A DNA stretch of 64,000 nucleotides, from contig NC_084808.1 of the NCBI RefSeq assembly GCF_963583255.1, forward strand, positions 15,151,201-15,215,200. The letters run 5' to 3'. Under the pieces are notes generated by a model that worked only from the letters and a program-made list of their open reading frames with translations, was not told the origin of the DNA and ran no database searches. The translations under genes and the position numbers were made by a program. Positions 1 through 12,062 of the stretch are shown one piece after another (within the stretch, counting starts at the first letter, position 1; every line of letters starts with the position of its first letter). Source of the DNA: Pyrus communis. Its lineage: Eukaryota > Streptophyta > Magnoliopsida > Rosales > Rosaceae.

Positions 1-687
1 TTAAGTCGGCTACTTGGTTACAAAATAGTACTTGTCAGCAATCGGTGGGACAAGTCTTTTTAAAGAGAATGTGTAATTTGAATATTCCCCCTAAATTAAA
101 AGTGTGCTCCATCTCTGCACTAAAGCTTAAATCTTCCTCTTCTTAAATACATTTAGTGTAAAAATAATACTACTTTTACTCTCTATTTGTACTACATTCT
201 TAATAACACATTATGTGGTAGTTAAGGTGTACATCTACATAAATTATTCTGAATTTTAATTCACTTAAAAATATTAAAATTTGTCTTCTTCTTCTTCCCC
301 AACACACTAAAATCTGCCCTCGTTTACGACTGCTTATCACTCGAATCCAAGGCTCAAGACTTCGTAAAGCTCAATCACCCCGATGTTCTATTGGTTTCGA
401 CGGATAGGCACCAATTGGGGTGCCAATTCATGAATAATGACCCCAATGCAATCAACATCTTGACAGTCATTTTGTTGTTTTATTAAATACATATTTTTTT
501 TTTGGACAAACGATAACGTTAGTGAGTTAACTTGTCAAATGGTAGGGGGAAGGGGATTAGTGGGGATCGACTCGCACTAATGTGTATAGATATTATTATT
601 TTCCGTCACTGCAGTAAAGTGCCATATGAATTAAGTAATATCCACGTGAATGTATTTGACCGTCAAATGGTGATTATATTAAATATA

Positions 688-786
688 TGTCATGTCCCGA
701 CCGAAATACGTCTAGGATCGACACTTAACATCAGCCTCTATCGGGACAACCACATAAAATCAAGCTAGATTCAATATTTCAATAAT
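688..786 (-). repeat. Degenerate LTR-terminus copy A
   Basis: About 95 bp beginning TGTCATGTCCCGACC recurs at 1601-1697 with many substitutions. Both copies share the cores ACGTCTAGGATCGACAC and AAGCTAGATTCAATAT. The leading TGTCA read on the minus strand is the 3' end of an LTR of the type seen at 18182 and 62004. Orientation and identity as an LTR end are inferred from that likeness. Confidence 0.4.
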
Positions 787-1580
787 ATATGTACACCAGC
801 ACCTATAAACAAAGTCAGTAGTTAACAGCGTAGCATCCTTTCATCTTATTTTATGATTATATCGAACCTTTATATTAGACTGTCAACGTACCATATGAAG
901 GGATCAAATCAATTGTGGTTCACCATTTTGTTAAGCATCCAAAAATCTTGTATGTACAATAATTTCCAAAATTTCTCCTGGCCTTAACTAGCAATAAAAC
1001 ATAGAGTTACAAAACCACTCATTGGAACTTAACAAGGATGAGTCATTTCATCTTTCACATATATAACAATTATTTCCAACAACAATTTCAATTTCACCAA
1101 CAAATACATTTCAAAAATGCCCTTGCCTGTAACATTTATTTCTTCTTCATTTTAACCCCGATTCACAAACGGTTTTCTCTTACGAACTCGTGAGATCGAG
1201 CTACATCAAAAAATAATAAGAGACCCTAAAAGGTATATGGATTTTTAATTATTGTTTACGAAAAAAAATTGAACTTTAACTAAGAAATAAAAATTCAAAA
1301 TTAACGAAATTAAAATGAATTCACAAAGTGAGGTACGATAATTGTACATCCGGGGACCAGATTTTACATCCTCTCCACCTTATAAAAATTTTGTCCCCCA
1401 AATATTCGGTGCCTATCACACTACAAGTAGCTCAAATAATAACAATGCTACATAAGCATAACAAAAGACTTTAAACTAACAAGTCATCCTCTTACGTTTA
1501 GTCTCATCTTAGCTACCCATGATGCTACCCAAAAGTTTTCTCCAACGTTAAGGTAAAGGTACAAGGACCTTCATTTCTAA

Positions 1581-1697
1581 GCTCTGATAATACTAAAAGT
1601 TGTCATGCCTTGATTTTGAGTTACGTCTAGGATCGACACATGATATAAGGCTGTATCGGAATAACCACATAAATTCAAGCTAGATTCAATATTATTG
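1581..1697 (-). repeat. Degenerate LTR-terminus copy B with primer-binding-site remnant
   Basis: This is the second copy of the motif at 688. It starts with TGTCATG at 1601. Directly to its left, at 1581-1600, the minus strand reads a degenerate form of the plant initiator-Met primer site, with TATCAGAGC intact. That places the 5' LTR of a minus-strand Gypsy-like element here, with its leader running left. The body of the element has decayed beyond recognition. Confidence 0.4.
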
Positions 1698-2064
1698 TCA
1701 TATTTTCTGATATTGTTTCAACAATAATGTGGTATAAGATGTATGATTCAAATTAATAGTTGGTAAGAATAGCATTATGAAGAAGGGTGTTGTTATTGTT
1801 GCCACTCCAAAAATCTCATTATGCACTCCTCATAAATATATTTTGCTTTCTAAATATAGAATATTTGAAGTGCACAATGAAATTATTTTAGCATCGATAA
1901 GAGCTCCAAAGCATAATTATCGTATTGTCTATAAAAATAAAAATAAAAAATAAAAAAAATAAAAAATAAAATAAAATAAAAAACTAGTTAGGGCAAAATT
2001 GGGCTAAAAACCTAGTTCGCTACAAGGTTAATAATGAGACAACACTTTACGTGCACTGCTCTAA

Positions 2065-2520
2065 AAATTCCCGCCTAGGTGGTTGGCAACAGCTTCGATT
2101 AATCTCTAGGCGTTTGAAAATTACGAAAGTGCACCTAGACACACTTAGGCGTCCGCCTAGCCCTCTTATACCCACCTAGGCACCCACCTAGGTCATGACT
2201 CTCACTTAGACAAAAAAATCAATAACCTTCATTTTGCATTTTAATTTTTCAATAAAATGTAAGAGACTTGTTATATACTTGGATGAACACTCAACATATG
2301 CTTGTTCCCCATGTTTATAATATGTTCTAACACTTTATAATTTATGTGTCATTTTATTTTACAATTTATGTATCTCAATATCATTATATGTGGTTTTTAA
2401 GGATAAATAGGCACTTATTTATACAATATATAATAAATTTACTTAAATCCGTCTAGCCACCTAGACGCTAGGCCCCAACTCGCCGGTCAACTAACGCCTA
2501 GTGTCTTTCAGAACCTTGTT
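2065..2520. mobile_element. Possible non-autonomous hAT-like element
   Basis: The block has repeated CCTAGG/GCCTAG-type words near both ends. The right end, read on the minus strand, starts CAAGGTTCTGAAAGACACTA, and the left end has a loosely matching inverted start. Many plant genomes carry non-autonomous elements with this composition. Ends are imprecise and I found no target duplication, so this is a weak call. Confidence 0.28.
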
Positions 2521-3314
2521 TACGTGTTATGCAAGTTTCAAGGCAAGCTGAATTTAGAAACACTAATCTGTTGAAAGTCGTGTTGTAGAGTAGTAGAGTA
2601 GTCCTGAGTACACATAAAATAGAACCCATGTCAAATACAAGTGTTGGCTACATTTGATGGTGTTATGGGGTTGCTGGGAATTTAGGTTTGGGAACTTTGA
2701 TCATTAGGACCTCGCCAATGACTCAAAAGTTGATAGTTTTGTTGTTCAACAAAGTGAAGAAGATCATAGAAATTTAAAAAAGTGATACTAAGAGTCGAAA
2801 ATCTTGGGTAAGAAATCATTAATTTGTCTATGAAAGTAATCATACCAAAATTTTGGGTACATGTCGATAGATGGAATTACTAATGTCTATCTATATTGTT
2901 TATAATTGTCTCTGTAAATTAAGACCTAGTAGTTATATGTTTAAGCTCAACAGTTTTACTTCACAGTTAGGCAAGAAAAGTTTGTACACCGAAGATTTCC
3001 TTTGCAGACTTTTTAACATATCAAAAAAGAATAAGGTAGGACTTTGAGGGCTTACTTTGTAGGGTTGAACAAAAAGATAACACAACCTTGCCCGATCTTC
3101 ACATCCGTAAATTTTTTAATGAATGAATGATATGGGTTGGATCGATATGTTTGCCTTACCAATTCGACGGGTGCTTTCATCAGAAAGAGGGAAATAAATG
3201 TTATCATAATTGAAAACTTAAAACAAAATTGTCATCTATATATGGATAACACTTAATTATCCAAAGGATACAAACTATGATTCAGACAAAAAAACCTCCC
3301 TCCATGTTACTTCA

Positions 3315-4656
3315 TCAATACCAAAATGAAGATTGGCGATCAAACTTTTTCTTCCCCTCCCTTCCCACATCAGACACACTCCTAAAGCCAACTTTCTCAC
3401 CATGAGATCTACGAGGGCTAAGGTTAACCAACTTCGAGAACATTCCACTTGTCAAATTACCATCCGGCGCCTTCTCATAAAATTCATCTTCTTCATCATC
3501 TTCTGCATCACCTTCATCCCCAGATTCGAGCAGTGAACCCTTTTCTTCGATCGGAGGACAATCCCAAAGGTGTGATCCTTCACTATTTTCATTGGTTGCT
3601 AGGAAATTTGAAGCCTTGTCATAGTCATTGCTGCGCAGTCCGCTTGGTGAATATCTTTCCATGGCTTCCAATTTTGTGGGAGATGGCTCATATGACCTAC
3701 TTAGCTCATTGATATCATTCCATACAGAACTTGTGGTAGAAAAAGAGCCAAAGGATGTTCTTGAGGCTTCGGAGGCCGATGAAGAGAAAGAAGTTGCGGA
3801 TGAAGGAGAAGCCGTTGCACTTCCAAATCCTTGGATTTCATTTGTTATTTTGAGAGCTTTTAAACGTGCTTCTCTTAGGATTTGTCCTCCTCCTAGCAAG
3901 TTAAGTATTTGGTCTGATTTCTTTTGCATGCTAACACCCCAATTGAATCTATCGTGATTAAAAAAAATTAAAATCAAAAGGTATAAAAAATCAAAAATTT
4001 AATATTTCAAAGAAATCAATATAGACTATATGAAATTACCCTTTGTTATCTATGTATTTAAACGATCCAAGCTCTTGGATGACATAACTATCACGTTGAA
4101 ATTCTTCAGCAAAATCTTCAGGGCCGTGTGTTAGTAAGAACTCCAGAAGTATTAATGCTTTGTAGGATTGCCTCCACTCTTTCCAATCTATGCTATATAA
4201 CCTATATTATTTATTTTGTACATATTAACCTTATGTTAAACCAAGAAATTATAGCATTAATATGCAATTTACAGTAGACACTTCTGGTTGATATAAGTTT
4301 AAACAAGAAGAAAATGATTACCTCCGATGCAGAATATCGACAATTCTCCAATACTCATCCACGTCAAAGGAGGCATCAGCTATTTTAGTCATTGTCTTAG
4401 CATCAGGGCTACATGGATCATTATTTGTTGCTTCCTCAGCTAACCTTTATGACAAGATGGATCTCAAGGCATGTTAGGTTTTCTAGGGGGCCGGGTTGGG
4501 AACAAATGAAATAACATAATAAAAAAGGTGTAAAGAGAAAAGTACTTACAATTCAGTTGGAGAAACATCAGTAAAAGTCAGCCTAGCAATTTTGTATTTC
4601 TCCTGTAGAAAATTAGATGCTTGCTTTTTGATATGGTTCAAAAACAAGGTTCCCAT
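3315..4656 (-). CDS. ENTH domain-containing protein (epsin-like)
   Basis: Four coding exons on the minus strand: 4656-4550, 4444-4322, 4201-4040 and 3930-3315. All have GT-AG ends and the frame closes to 335 residues. Exons 1 to 3 encode an ENTH fold at roughly residues 15-130, including the family core WKEWRQSYKALILLEFLLTH. ENTH proteins bind phosphoinositides on membranes and help recruit clathrin coats. The C-terminal half is Ser-rich (about residues 150-190), followed by an acidic run with GDEGDAEDDEEDEFYE. I see no clear NPF or DPF motifs, so adaptor binding is uncertain. The start MGTLFLNHIKK is preceded by non-coding sequence and fits the N-terminal amphipathic helix of the family. It resembles the short plant ENTH/VHS proteins near At3g23350 rather than full-length EPSIN1. 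The family call is secure and the cellular role is inferred. Confidence 0.9.
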
Positions 4657-5647
4657 AGCTGCCAATAAGTTCTTAAAAATTTGTAACCATGAACCCTAGT
4701 TTGAAACCCTAAACGAATTGGTAAGTTTAATGCTTATGCGCAAAATTTTGGTAACAATAATCCAATCACTAATGTCTAGTACCCCATATTAGAGGATAAT
4801 TGAGGCCTCAAACTCAGTTCCCTAAATGTTTAAATTAAACCAAAGGTTTCTTAGTTTAGAAGAAAATTCATAAACTTTTTGAGGTAGAGGAGATTAGTAT
4901 AGGATCAACTATTTCATGGGAAGCCATGATTATAGCTCAAATAGTGGAGGAGGGGTAGGGTACCCATTTTGAATGTGGGGGAAATTACAATTGACTAATA
5001 TTGGAAATTTGACCGAATGTTACCCATAAATTTTTAACTATTTTGTTTAATTTTTCTGCTGAAAAATTATAAACTATATACATAATTATAGTTATGACCC
5101 AAACATTATTCGTGCCTCGTTAGAGATTTCTAATTCTATCATTTTTCTATTTTTATTTTTATGCATAACTAAACTATTTCCCAAGTATTTTTTTTAATTA
5201 TTATTTGATTACATGCTATGTTTCACTTGCATGCAAATTCTAGTTTCAAATGACCCGATGACAGGCCATCATAAGAAACTTTGTTGATAGAGACTTAGAT
5301 AAATCTAAGATGATGACCAATCAATTAGGTTTATTGAAACTAAGGTTAAAAACAATATATAAACTAGTAAGGATGACTCATCAAGAAAAATTTCTCTAAA
5401 CAAGCTATTTACAAGATTTATAAGCCGAACATAGTAAAGTTAAAACCTACTTGTTTCTTAAATGAGTCGAGCTCAAATTTGTTTTTTTCTATTACAATCG
5501 AGGGGAACTCAAATTTTTTTATTTATATATATATATTAGAAGCATAAATTGCAAGGAAATGGCCACAGACGAGGTTGTGTATGGTTTGGTGGGTGGCTAT
5601 CGGGTAGGTGGAGAGTTTGGCTCCTTTTGCTTTGAAAAGATAACATT

Positions 5648-5679
<32 letters not shown>

Positions 5680-5821
5680 TACAAAAGATAACTTTGTTAC
5701 ATTAAAGGTTAAGTTCAATGTTAAATTAAACGTTAAGTTCATAGATAGCTGTCAAAAAATTAGAAACAGACACCAAATCATAGACAATAAAACTGCAGCC
5801 CCTAGTATTACCCTTATCTTC
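4657..5821. other. Intergenic, probable upstream region of the ENTH gene
   Basis: AT-rich DNA with no supported exon. It should contain the promoter and 5' leader of the ENTH gene. I could not choose a TATA box with confidence. A run of 28 T at 5649-5676 is the only conspicuous feature. Confidence 0.55.
5649..5676. repeat. Poly(T) tract, 28 nt
   Basis: An uninterrupted T run. It could be the A-tail of a minus-strand retroposed sequence at 5536-5648, but no flanking target duplication was found, so that origin is unproven. Confidence 0.7.
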
Positions 5822-5840
5822 AATCCTAAATACTATTCTT
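5822..5840. repeat. LINE target-site duplication, left copy
   Basis: The 19 bases aatcctaaatactattctt are repeated exactly at 11022-11040. On the right they are followed directly by a T-rich stretch, which is the complement of the LINE A-tail. Confidence 0.9.
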
Positions 5841-6171
5841 TTTTTATTTTTTATTTTGGTTGTTGTTGAGAAAAAGTACGATATTCATTGAAGATTGAAA
5901 TATGTACAAATTAAGGATAGGGTGCTTACAATGGGCCTTGATAAAAACCTTGCCAGGGCTTTCAACCCGATCGAAAGGAAAAAAAGTGTCCCTCACCAAA
6001 TTAACTACTAGTACTATCCTCTAATAATAAATCAGAAATTACATCAGGAGGTTCTTCAAACCAGGAAACAGGGTGATCAACAGTGAGACTAAACCTCGCT
6101 AAGTGGTGAGCCACCTTATTCGTTTCTCTTCAACCAAATGTGATTTGCCATTGCTTGAAGTCCTGCAAGAG

Positions 6172-6396
6172 CTACCAAGTATCGTCGAACATATGTCCAT
6201 AATGACCACTAAACGCTGCACTTGCATTTTGAATTGCAGAAATCACTAACAATGCATCCCCTTCCACCTGAACCTGCATCGTGACCCATCTGCGTAAGAA
6301 AACAGTCGTTGCATCTACATGCAACGCTGATCTCACGATGTCCTCCCTGCTTACTTGCGCTGCCAAAAACCGTCCCTCCGAGTTTCTCACTACCAA
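6172..6396 (-). pseudogene. LINE RNase H domain remnant
   Basis: The C-terminal domain of the LINE polyprotein. The reading MVVRNSEGRFLAAQ and the later QVEGDALLVISAIQ match the first strands and the conserved E/D segment of the RNase H typical of plant L1 elements. The domain is broken by stops, and the final part lies beyond this frame. Confidence 0.7.
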
Positions 6397-6471
6397 CCCA
6401 TAGCCTCCAATCGACCCCTACTCATCCCATGATGCATCAAAATTACATTTAATCCAACTAGAGGCTAGAGA

Positions 6472-7198
6472 CTACCATTTATTTATTCTATCCGAGGAAC
6501 AATGTGGTGCTGCCTCATTCCATTTTTTATACTCTGCCAACCAAGTTTGTGCTTTGATTTGTGTATCCAACGGATCTGCCTCAACCCCATTCCAAAGAAA
6601 ATTGTTACGAACCTTCCAAATACTCCAAATAAGTACCAGTAGTAGCTCAAAACTATCTTTGGACAAATTTTGCGCCATAAACTCCAACCAACGTCCAAAT
6701 CCCTCCTCAATTTGATAAAATGAACAAATTCCCAACGGACTTCCAAACCACACCTCTGCCGCTCTAGGACACAATAGTAAAGCATGTTCTACCGTCTCTA
6801 CCTCTTTATCACAAAACCCATAAGTATCCTCCATAATCTCTCGTCTGCTCTTCAAGTTCACTTTGGAAGGCAACGCATTCATAAAGCTACGCCATACACA
6901 AATTTTCACTTTCCCTGGAACCTTAGCTCGCCACAAAGCTTAGGAATCGTGTGTCCACATTAATTGCCGAACCCATAGGCTCATCACCACTCATCCCCTG
7001 ACACGATCGAGCCACAAAGTACGCATTTTTAGTAGTGAATAGGCCCTTAGGTTCCTTAGCCCACATCAAAGAATTGGCAGGGTAGAATAAGCTCAAGGGT
7101 ATACTCAAAATCAAATTCGCTTCCTCCTCCAAGAACCAACTTCGAAATAAATTAGAGTTCCATCGAACTCCATCATCCTCCAACATCAGTGATATCAC
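6472..7198 (-). pseudogene. LINE zinc-binding (zf-RVT) domain remnant
   Basis: Two overlapping frames encode the region downstream of the RT. The segment WRAKVPGKVKICVWRSFMNA, then CDKEVETVEHALLLCPRA and the tract LIWSIWKVRNNFLW are typical of the zf-RVT domain of plant LINEs. A frame change near 6930 separates the two parts. Confidence 0.75.
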
Positions 7199-7302
7199 CG
7201 TGAGCTATGGGTGCACCCCATCTGGTCTGGGGCTAAGCACTTTGTAATAATGTTATCGTGGCAGCCAGTTATCTCCCTATATATGAATCCACAAGCCATC
7301 CC

Positions 7303-8683
7303 CTACCCTCCATCATATATCTCAACAAATAATAGACCTAGATGCCACCACATTACGCCAACAGTAGGACAAATTAGGTTTGACTGGAGCCTGTAAGAAC
7401 TCAGAATTAGGGTAATACTAGGCTTTGGAAATTCTTGCCACAAGGGAATTAGGCTACTGTAATAATCTCCACCCTTGCTTTGCAAGCAAAGCAAGGTTAA
7501 ACGCATATAGGTCTTTAAATCCCAAGCCACCTTCACTTTTCGGCTTACACAATCGTTGCCATTTCACCCAATGTATTCTCTGTTTCCCTCATTCTCTTCC
7601 CCACCAAAACTGAGCCACCATTTGGTTTAGTTCATCACAAAATGACTTAAGGAGCAAAAAAGTCTGCATCGTATACAATGGCATGGCCTGAACAACCGCT
7701 TTTATCAAGATCTCTTTCCCCGGACTACTTAACAATGAACTTTGCCAACCATGCAACTTTTTCCACAGCTTATCTTTAATATAAGCAAATGCGTCTTTCT
7801 TGGACCTACCAATGAACACCAGTAAGCCAAGATATCGGTCGTGATACTCTACCCGTTTCATCCCTAGGCAATCTGCCAACAATTATGCATCCAACTCTGT
7901 AAGGTTCTGACTAAACGCCACACTGCTTTTGGTGAGATTGACCGCTTGTCTAGACGCCCTTTCATATGTATGTAAGAGCTCCTTCACCTGCAAACACTCC
8001 TACAAAGAACTCCTGGCAAAAATAAAGCTATCATCCGCAAATAGCAAATAGTGAACACTTGGTGCACCTTTGCATACATGGACCCTTTGAATTCGGCCTT
8101 GTGCTTCCTATGAATCAAATAAAGCCGATAATCCCTCCGCGCTTAAAACAAAAAGAAACGGTGATAGCGGATCTCCTTGGCGGATTCCTCATTTCGGATA
8201 AACTAATCCTATAGGCTCTCCATTCAATTTAAACAAGTAAGATACCGTAGACACATACATCATTATCCATTGTATCCATTCCTCTGCAAATCCCAACCTT
8301 CTCATCATTTGCTCCAAGAAACTCCATTTAATACGATCAAAGGCTTTACTGATATCTAACTTCAATGCCATCACCCCATTCCACCCATTATTCTTCCTAT
8401 GCATATAATGTGCAATCTCCGAGGCTACCAAACAATTGTTAGAAATTAGCCTTCCCTGTATAAAAACACTTTGCGATGGTGAAATAATTTACGGAAGAAT
8501 GGCCTTCAGTTGGTTAATAAGAACCATTGAGCATATCTTGTAAATCATATTACAAGGACTGATTAGCCTAAGCTCAGTCATCGCTAAGGGATCAACTTTC
8601 TTTGGAATCAAGGTGACATAGGTATAGTTGATTTTATTAAGCATATGACCCGATGAAAAAATATGCCTAACCCCGTCACACAC
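7303..8683 (-). pseudogene. LINE reverse transcriptase remnant
   Basis: Successive minus-strand frames carry the RT blocks. Block order is YTYVTLIPKK, then LKLDISKAFDRIKW at about 8330-8370, then GIRQGDPLSPFLF at about 8155-8195, then the catalytic LLFADDS near 8030, and the thumb region SSPGKEILIKAVVQAMP near 7700. The active-site FADD is intact, but in-frame stops lie before and after it, for example just downstream of SALFDS. Confidence 0.85.
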
Positions 8684-9217
8684 ATCTTGGCCGACTGTCT
8701 CCTAATGCTTCTGATAAAAACCCAGTGACATACCGTCAGGTCCTGGCGCCTTAGTCAGGTGCATTTGAAACAACGCCTCTTTAATTTCTTCATTGGATAC
8801 CTGTCAAATAAGCTCATGATTCATCTCAGCAGACACTTTGTGCGTCACCACCCTCATGATTTCCGACACATTTGTCTCACCTTGAGAATCAAACAATTTC
8901 GTGAAATAATCAACAATCACCATCTCCATACCCCTCTTATCTGCATGCCACACCCCGGCCTCATCATACAATCTCGACAAAGCATTCCTACGCTATCTTT
9001 GATTAGCCTTCTGGTGAATTTTTTTTTGTATTTTAATCTCCAAGCTTTAACAAATTTTCCTTGGACCTCTGCCTCCAGAACGGTTCTTCCTGTGCCAATA
9101 AAGCTTGCAACTGAATGTTTAATTCATGCTATTGTGCAATGATTGTTTCAGTAAAGGGCTTTCCAAATAATGCACTCAATTTATCTTCTGTTTTGGTCTT
9201 TGGTGTCCATTCAACCA

Positions 9218-9843
9218 TTATAGGTATATGGTCCGATGAATTTGGTTACAACTCTGTTTTGATCTTACTTTGATTCCCCCACACCTGGTAGTTACCCAAG
9301 TGAATATATTTCCAACATATCCCAAATCTTGTAATTGGCAGTTTGCAAGTGCATTCCGAAACCCTTCCATTTGGCGTTCACTTTTTATATCACCTCTTTC
9401 ATGTTCCTCGGCATATAAAATCTCATTGAAATCTCCCATGCAACACCATAGTAAATCTAATTTCCACTCAACCTTTGAAGCAAACTCCATGATTTATGTC
9501 TATCCACCTTCGCCGGAAAACCATAGAAGAAAGTAAGTCTCCACTGATTAACATCGCATATTCCTCCAACCTCTAAGTTAATATGATTTGACGAATACGA
9601 TCTTAGCAACAAATTTGCCTCCTCTCTCCACATTGCACACAAACCCCCGGACCTTGCCGAACTTGGAACTAAAAACACAAAATAAAACTTCAACTGTGAT
9701 TTTAACCTTTCTACATGCTCATTCGAGTTTTTTGTTTCACACAGAAAAATCACCATGAGATATTTGAAAAGAACAAGTCTTTTAAGCGCCCGAATTGCTC
9801 GGAGGTTCCCAAGCCCCCAGTAATTCCAGCTTATACAACTCAT
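9218..9843 (-). pseudogene. LINE endonuclease domain remnant
   Basis: The start MSCISWNYWGLGNLRAIRAL is the conserved beginning of plant LINE ORF2 endonucleases. CETKN follows, and the second frame gives MGDFNEIL, which holds the catalytic D-N of the exonuclease/endonuclease/phosphatase fold. A frame change near 9470-9490 splits the domain. Confidence 0.85.
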
Positions 9844-10269
9844 TGGATTCGGCAGGGTTGAACCTCATTAGTTGTCGCCGCTGTGAAACTCAGTGAAGTA
9901 GACAAAGCATGCTTCTTTGCACCTAAGATCAATCTTATTTCCTTCTTTTCCCGCTGCCCTTTTTTCCTAACTCTGGTGGAACAAAATGACGAAGTTTAGA
10001 CTGCTTCCTTTTATTCTTACGACTAACTTTTCCTCCCGAGCTATCACCATGTACAGATCCCATTCCAAAAATAAACGGGCTAAATTAAATGGGTCTGAAT
10101 CAACAGACCGAGGAGAGTCACCTTCTGCCATCAAATCCTCCCCATTAACCCAACTTGCCAAGGTTAAAGCAAATGTATCTTCACCATCTCCTTGTACCTC
10201 TGGACTTCCTCCCTCATTTCCCACACTCGGTTCAATTGTAGCCCTAAATAGCCACAGTGGCTGCCTCAT

Positions 10270-11021
10270 TTATGTCTCTAAACCTTCCCTCATATTCTCC
10301 AGCATATCCTGGTGTTGGCTACCTAGTACCCTCGACATAAATTGTACCAAGGCCAACTGATCTCCCCTACTATCTGTCTCGTCTACACCCTTATTCAAAT
10401 CTAGAATTGGCAAATTACCTTGCCCCACTACCCTCATCTCCATCAAATCTTCCTCGTCCACATCCATTGGAACATCCAACTCCTCCAACACCAGAGCCTT
10501 CATTACCTAACCACTCTCTACATGCAACCTAAAACGTCTTCCTCAGGGTCGACGATAATCTTTATCCAACACATCCATTTGGAACCAATGACCATATGGT
10601 TTGGCCTTATCATCTAGAACTTTTCCTTCCTAGCATTCACATTGGTCTTCAACATGGTCCATCATTCCGCAAAGAAAGCAAGTGGGAGGTAATTTCTCAT
10701 ATCTAGCATCAACTTGTATCTTCCTGCCATCCAATTGTATGTTCATAAACCGCACCCGAAGAATACTACCAAATAATTCATCCTTGCGACTTTGATCCGT
10801 GAGGATATACTCTCCCAGGAGCCTATAAATTTCCCCATATATGGCGTCATGTAGCAGAGGGTAACCCCTTAAATTGCACCCAAAATTCCTGAAAGTGCAA
10901 AAGGATACTAGCTGGGTATACCAACGTATCTGCCTTTCTAAGTAGCAACAGGTATTGCTTGTTATACAGTTATGGTCCTCCTCAAAGAATGGTCGTACAT
11001 TCATGCATGTAATTAAATCCA
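10270..11021 (-). pseudogene. LINE ORF1 (gag-like) remnant
   Basis: Encodes the later part of the DUF4283-type domain. A CCHC knuckle follows, with CFLCGMMDHVEDQC preceded by VDARYEKLPP. This is the nucleic-acid-binding ORF1 protein of plant L1 elements. The expected N-terminal portion is absent because the element ends at 11021, so the insertion was 5'-truncated inside ORF1. Confidence 0.75.
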
Positions 11022-11040
11022 AATCCTAAATACTATTCTT
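11022..11040. repeat. LINE target-site duplication, right copy
   Basis: Exact 19-bp match to 5822-5840. It marks the 5' (right) end of the LINE insertion. Confidence 0.9.
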
Positions 11041-11423
11041 AAATGATATGTACAGTTTTTGTGAAAAAGAAATAAACAATTTAGGCACAACACAAATATA
11101 ACATTAACAAAGCAAATTTAAATAGAGTATCTTATTTCCAAAAAAAAAAAAAAAAGAAAAAAGAAAGAGAGAAATAATGAAAAAAACAAATATTGTTTAA
11201 ATGTTCGCTTGTTAGTTATACACTATTCGAATTTGTCAACTGGTATATCAAATACACATAATAAATAATTCTCATTAGTCTGTACTACTACTAAATATGT
11301 GCATACCTATGCCATCTCACTTGTCAATCAGTGCCAACTATTGATAAGATAAGAGGAAGTTAGATTTAAGCACTCAAATTATGTGGGTTATTAATTAAAT
11401 ATTTGTGGATTTTTAAAATTTTG
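11041..11423. other. AT-rich intergenic DNA
   Basis: Short poly(A) and GA-rich stretches around 11140-11175. No gene or repeat family recognised. Confidence 0.5.
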
Positions 11424-11755
11424 GTAAATTATATTATACACTCTCAAGTTTGGGTGTAACTACAACCTCATACAATATTTTTAAAAGCATTTCAATCTTA
11501 TACATTTACTAACATTTTATTTCAATATCTTTCTATCAATTTTTAATTTATTTTTTATTTCAATATCTTTAATGTTAAAGTTAACTGGGATTAGGTGAAA
11601 GAGCACATAGCAAATGATTAGGTGTGCAATGAGAATACATCATTGTTATGGTGGTGAGCAAAAATGCTCTCTAAAAAATTTGTTAAATTTACTGTTAAGT
11701 GATGACATGACATAAATGGGTCCACATTTGTGCTGATGCAAAAAAAAAAAAAAAA
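11424..11755. repeat. Long inverted arm, left (MULE- or foldback-type element)
   Basis: The segment reads GTTTGGGTG, then ATACAATAT, then ACATTTAC, then ATTTACTGTTAAGTGATGAC, then CACATTTGTGCTGATG. The same words occur in the same order on the opposite strand at 25785-25985. The two arms are inverted relative to each other and flank the Copia element. The left arm carries about 100-130 bp of extra sequence. Ends and target duplication were not resolved. A GGTAAA-type start is typical of plant Mutator-like MITEs. Confidence 0.6.
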
Positions 11756-12057
11756 AAAACTAAATATTAAAAAATCAATTTAAAATATAATATTAAATTA
11801 AAACAAAATAAAAAGTCCACTTCCTTAACATATTCTCATAATAAACCTCTTGCTTCACATGAATCACAATCTTGTTTTTGCTCTTCTTCGACACCGTATC
11901 TACTGCCTCCTGAATCGCCTTAACATTTCTGGTCTAGTCCTACGCCAGTCACCACCATTACACAGATAATGGTGACAATGGATGGATGGGGAAGGAGGGT
12001 GATGATGGATGGGTTGTTGGGCCATTGTGGTTTTTTTTTTTGTTTTTTAATTAATTA

Positions 12058-12062
12058 ATTAA
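12058..12062. repeat. Copia-1 target-site duplication (ATTAA), left
   Basis: ATTAA sits directly before the TGTTATAAAC start of the 5' LTR and directly after the 3' LTR at 25756-25760. Confidence 0.8.

Larger units (their letters stand above)
1..3314. other. Gene-free, AT-rich repeat-derived DNA
   Basis: No host exon could be supported here. The ORF at 532-768 has no recognisable domain and overlaps the repeated LTR-terminus motif at 688. The stretch holds two related LTR-terminus copies (688-786 and 1601-1697), an A-rich tract near 1935-1980, and a block at 2065-2520 rich in repeats of a CCTAGG/GCCTAG type. The remainder is unassigned. Confidence 0.6.
5841..11021 (-). mobile_element. 5'-truncated L1-type LINE retrotransposon
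   Basis: A 5.2-kb minus-strand non-LTR element bounded by a perfect 19-bp target duplication, with an A-rich tail at the left end (T-rich on the plus strand from 5841). Domains in 5'-3' order are ORF1 with a CCHC knuckle, apurinic-type endonuclease, reverse transcriptase, the zinc-binding region of plant LINE RTs, and RNase H. This is the usual plant L1 order. ORF1 starts inside its N-terminal domain right at the target duplication, so the copy is 5'-truncated. Every domain is interrupted by stops or frame changes, so it is dead. The perfect duplication argues for a fairly recent insertion compared with the neighbouring repeats. Confidence 0.92.

Noticed and set aside
3333..3957. Plus-strand ORFs opposite the ENTH gene
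   Set aside because: They are antisense frames of the fourth ENTH exon with no domain of their own.
7211..10617. Plus-strand ORFs of 60-127 codons
   Set aside because: Antisense of the LINE coding region; no independent domain.
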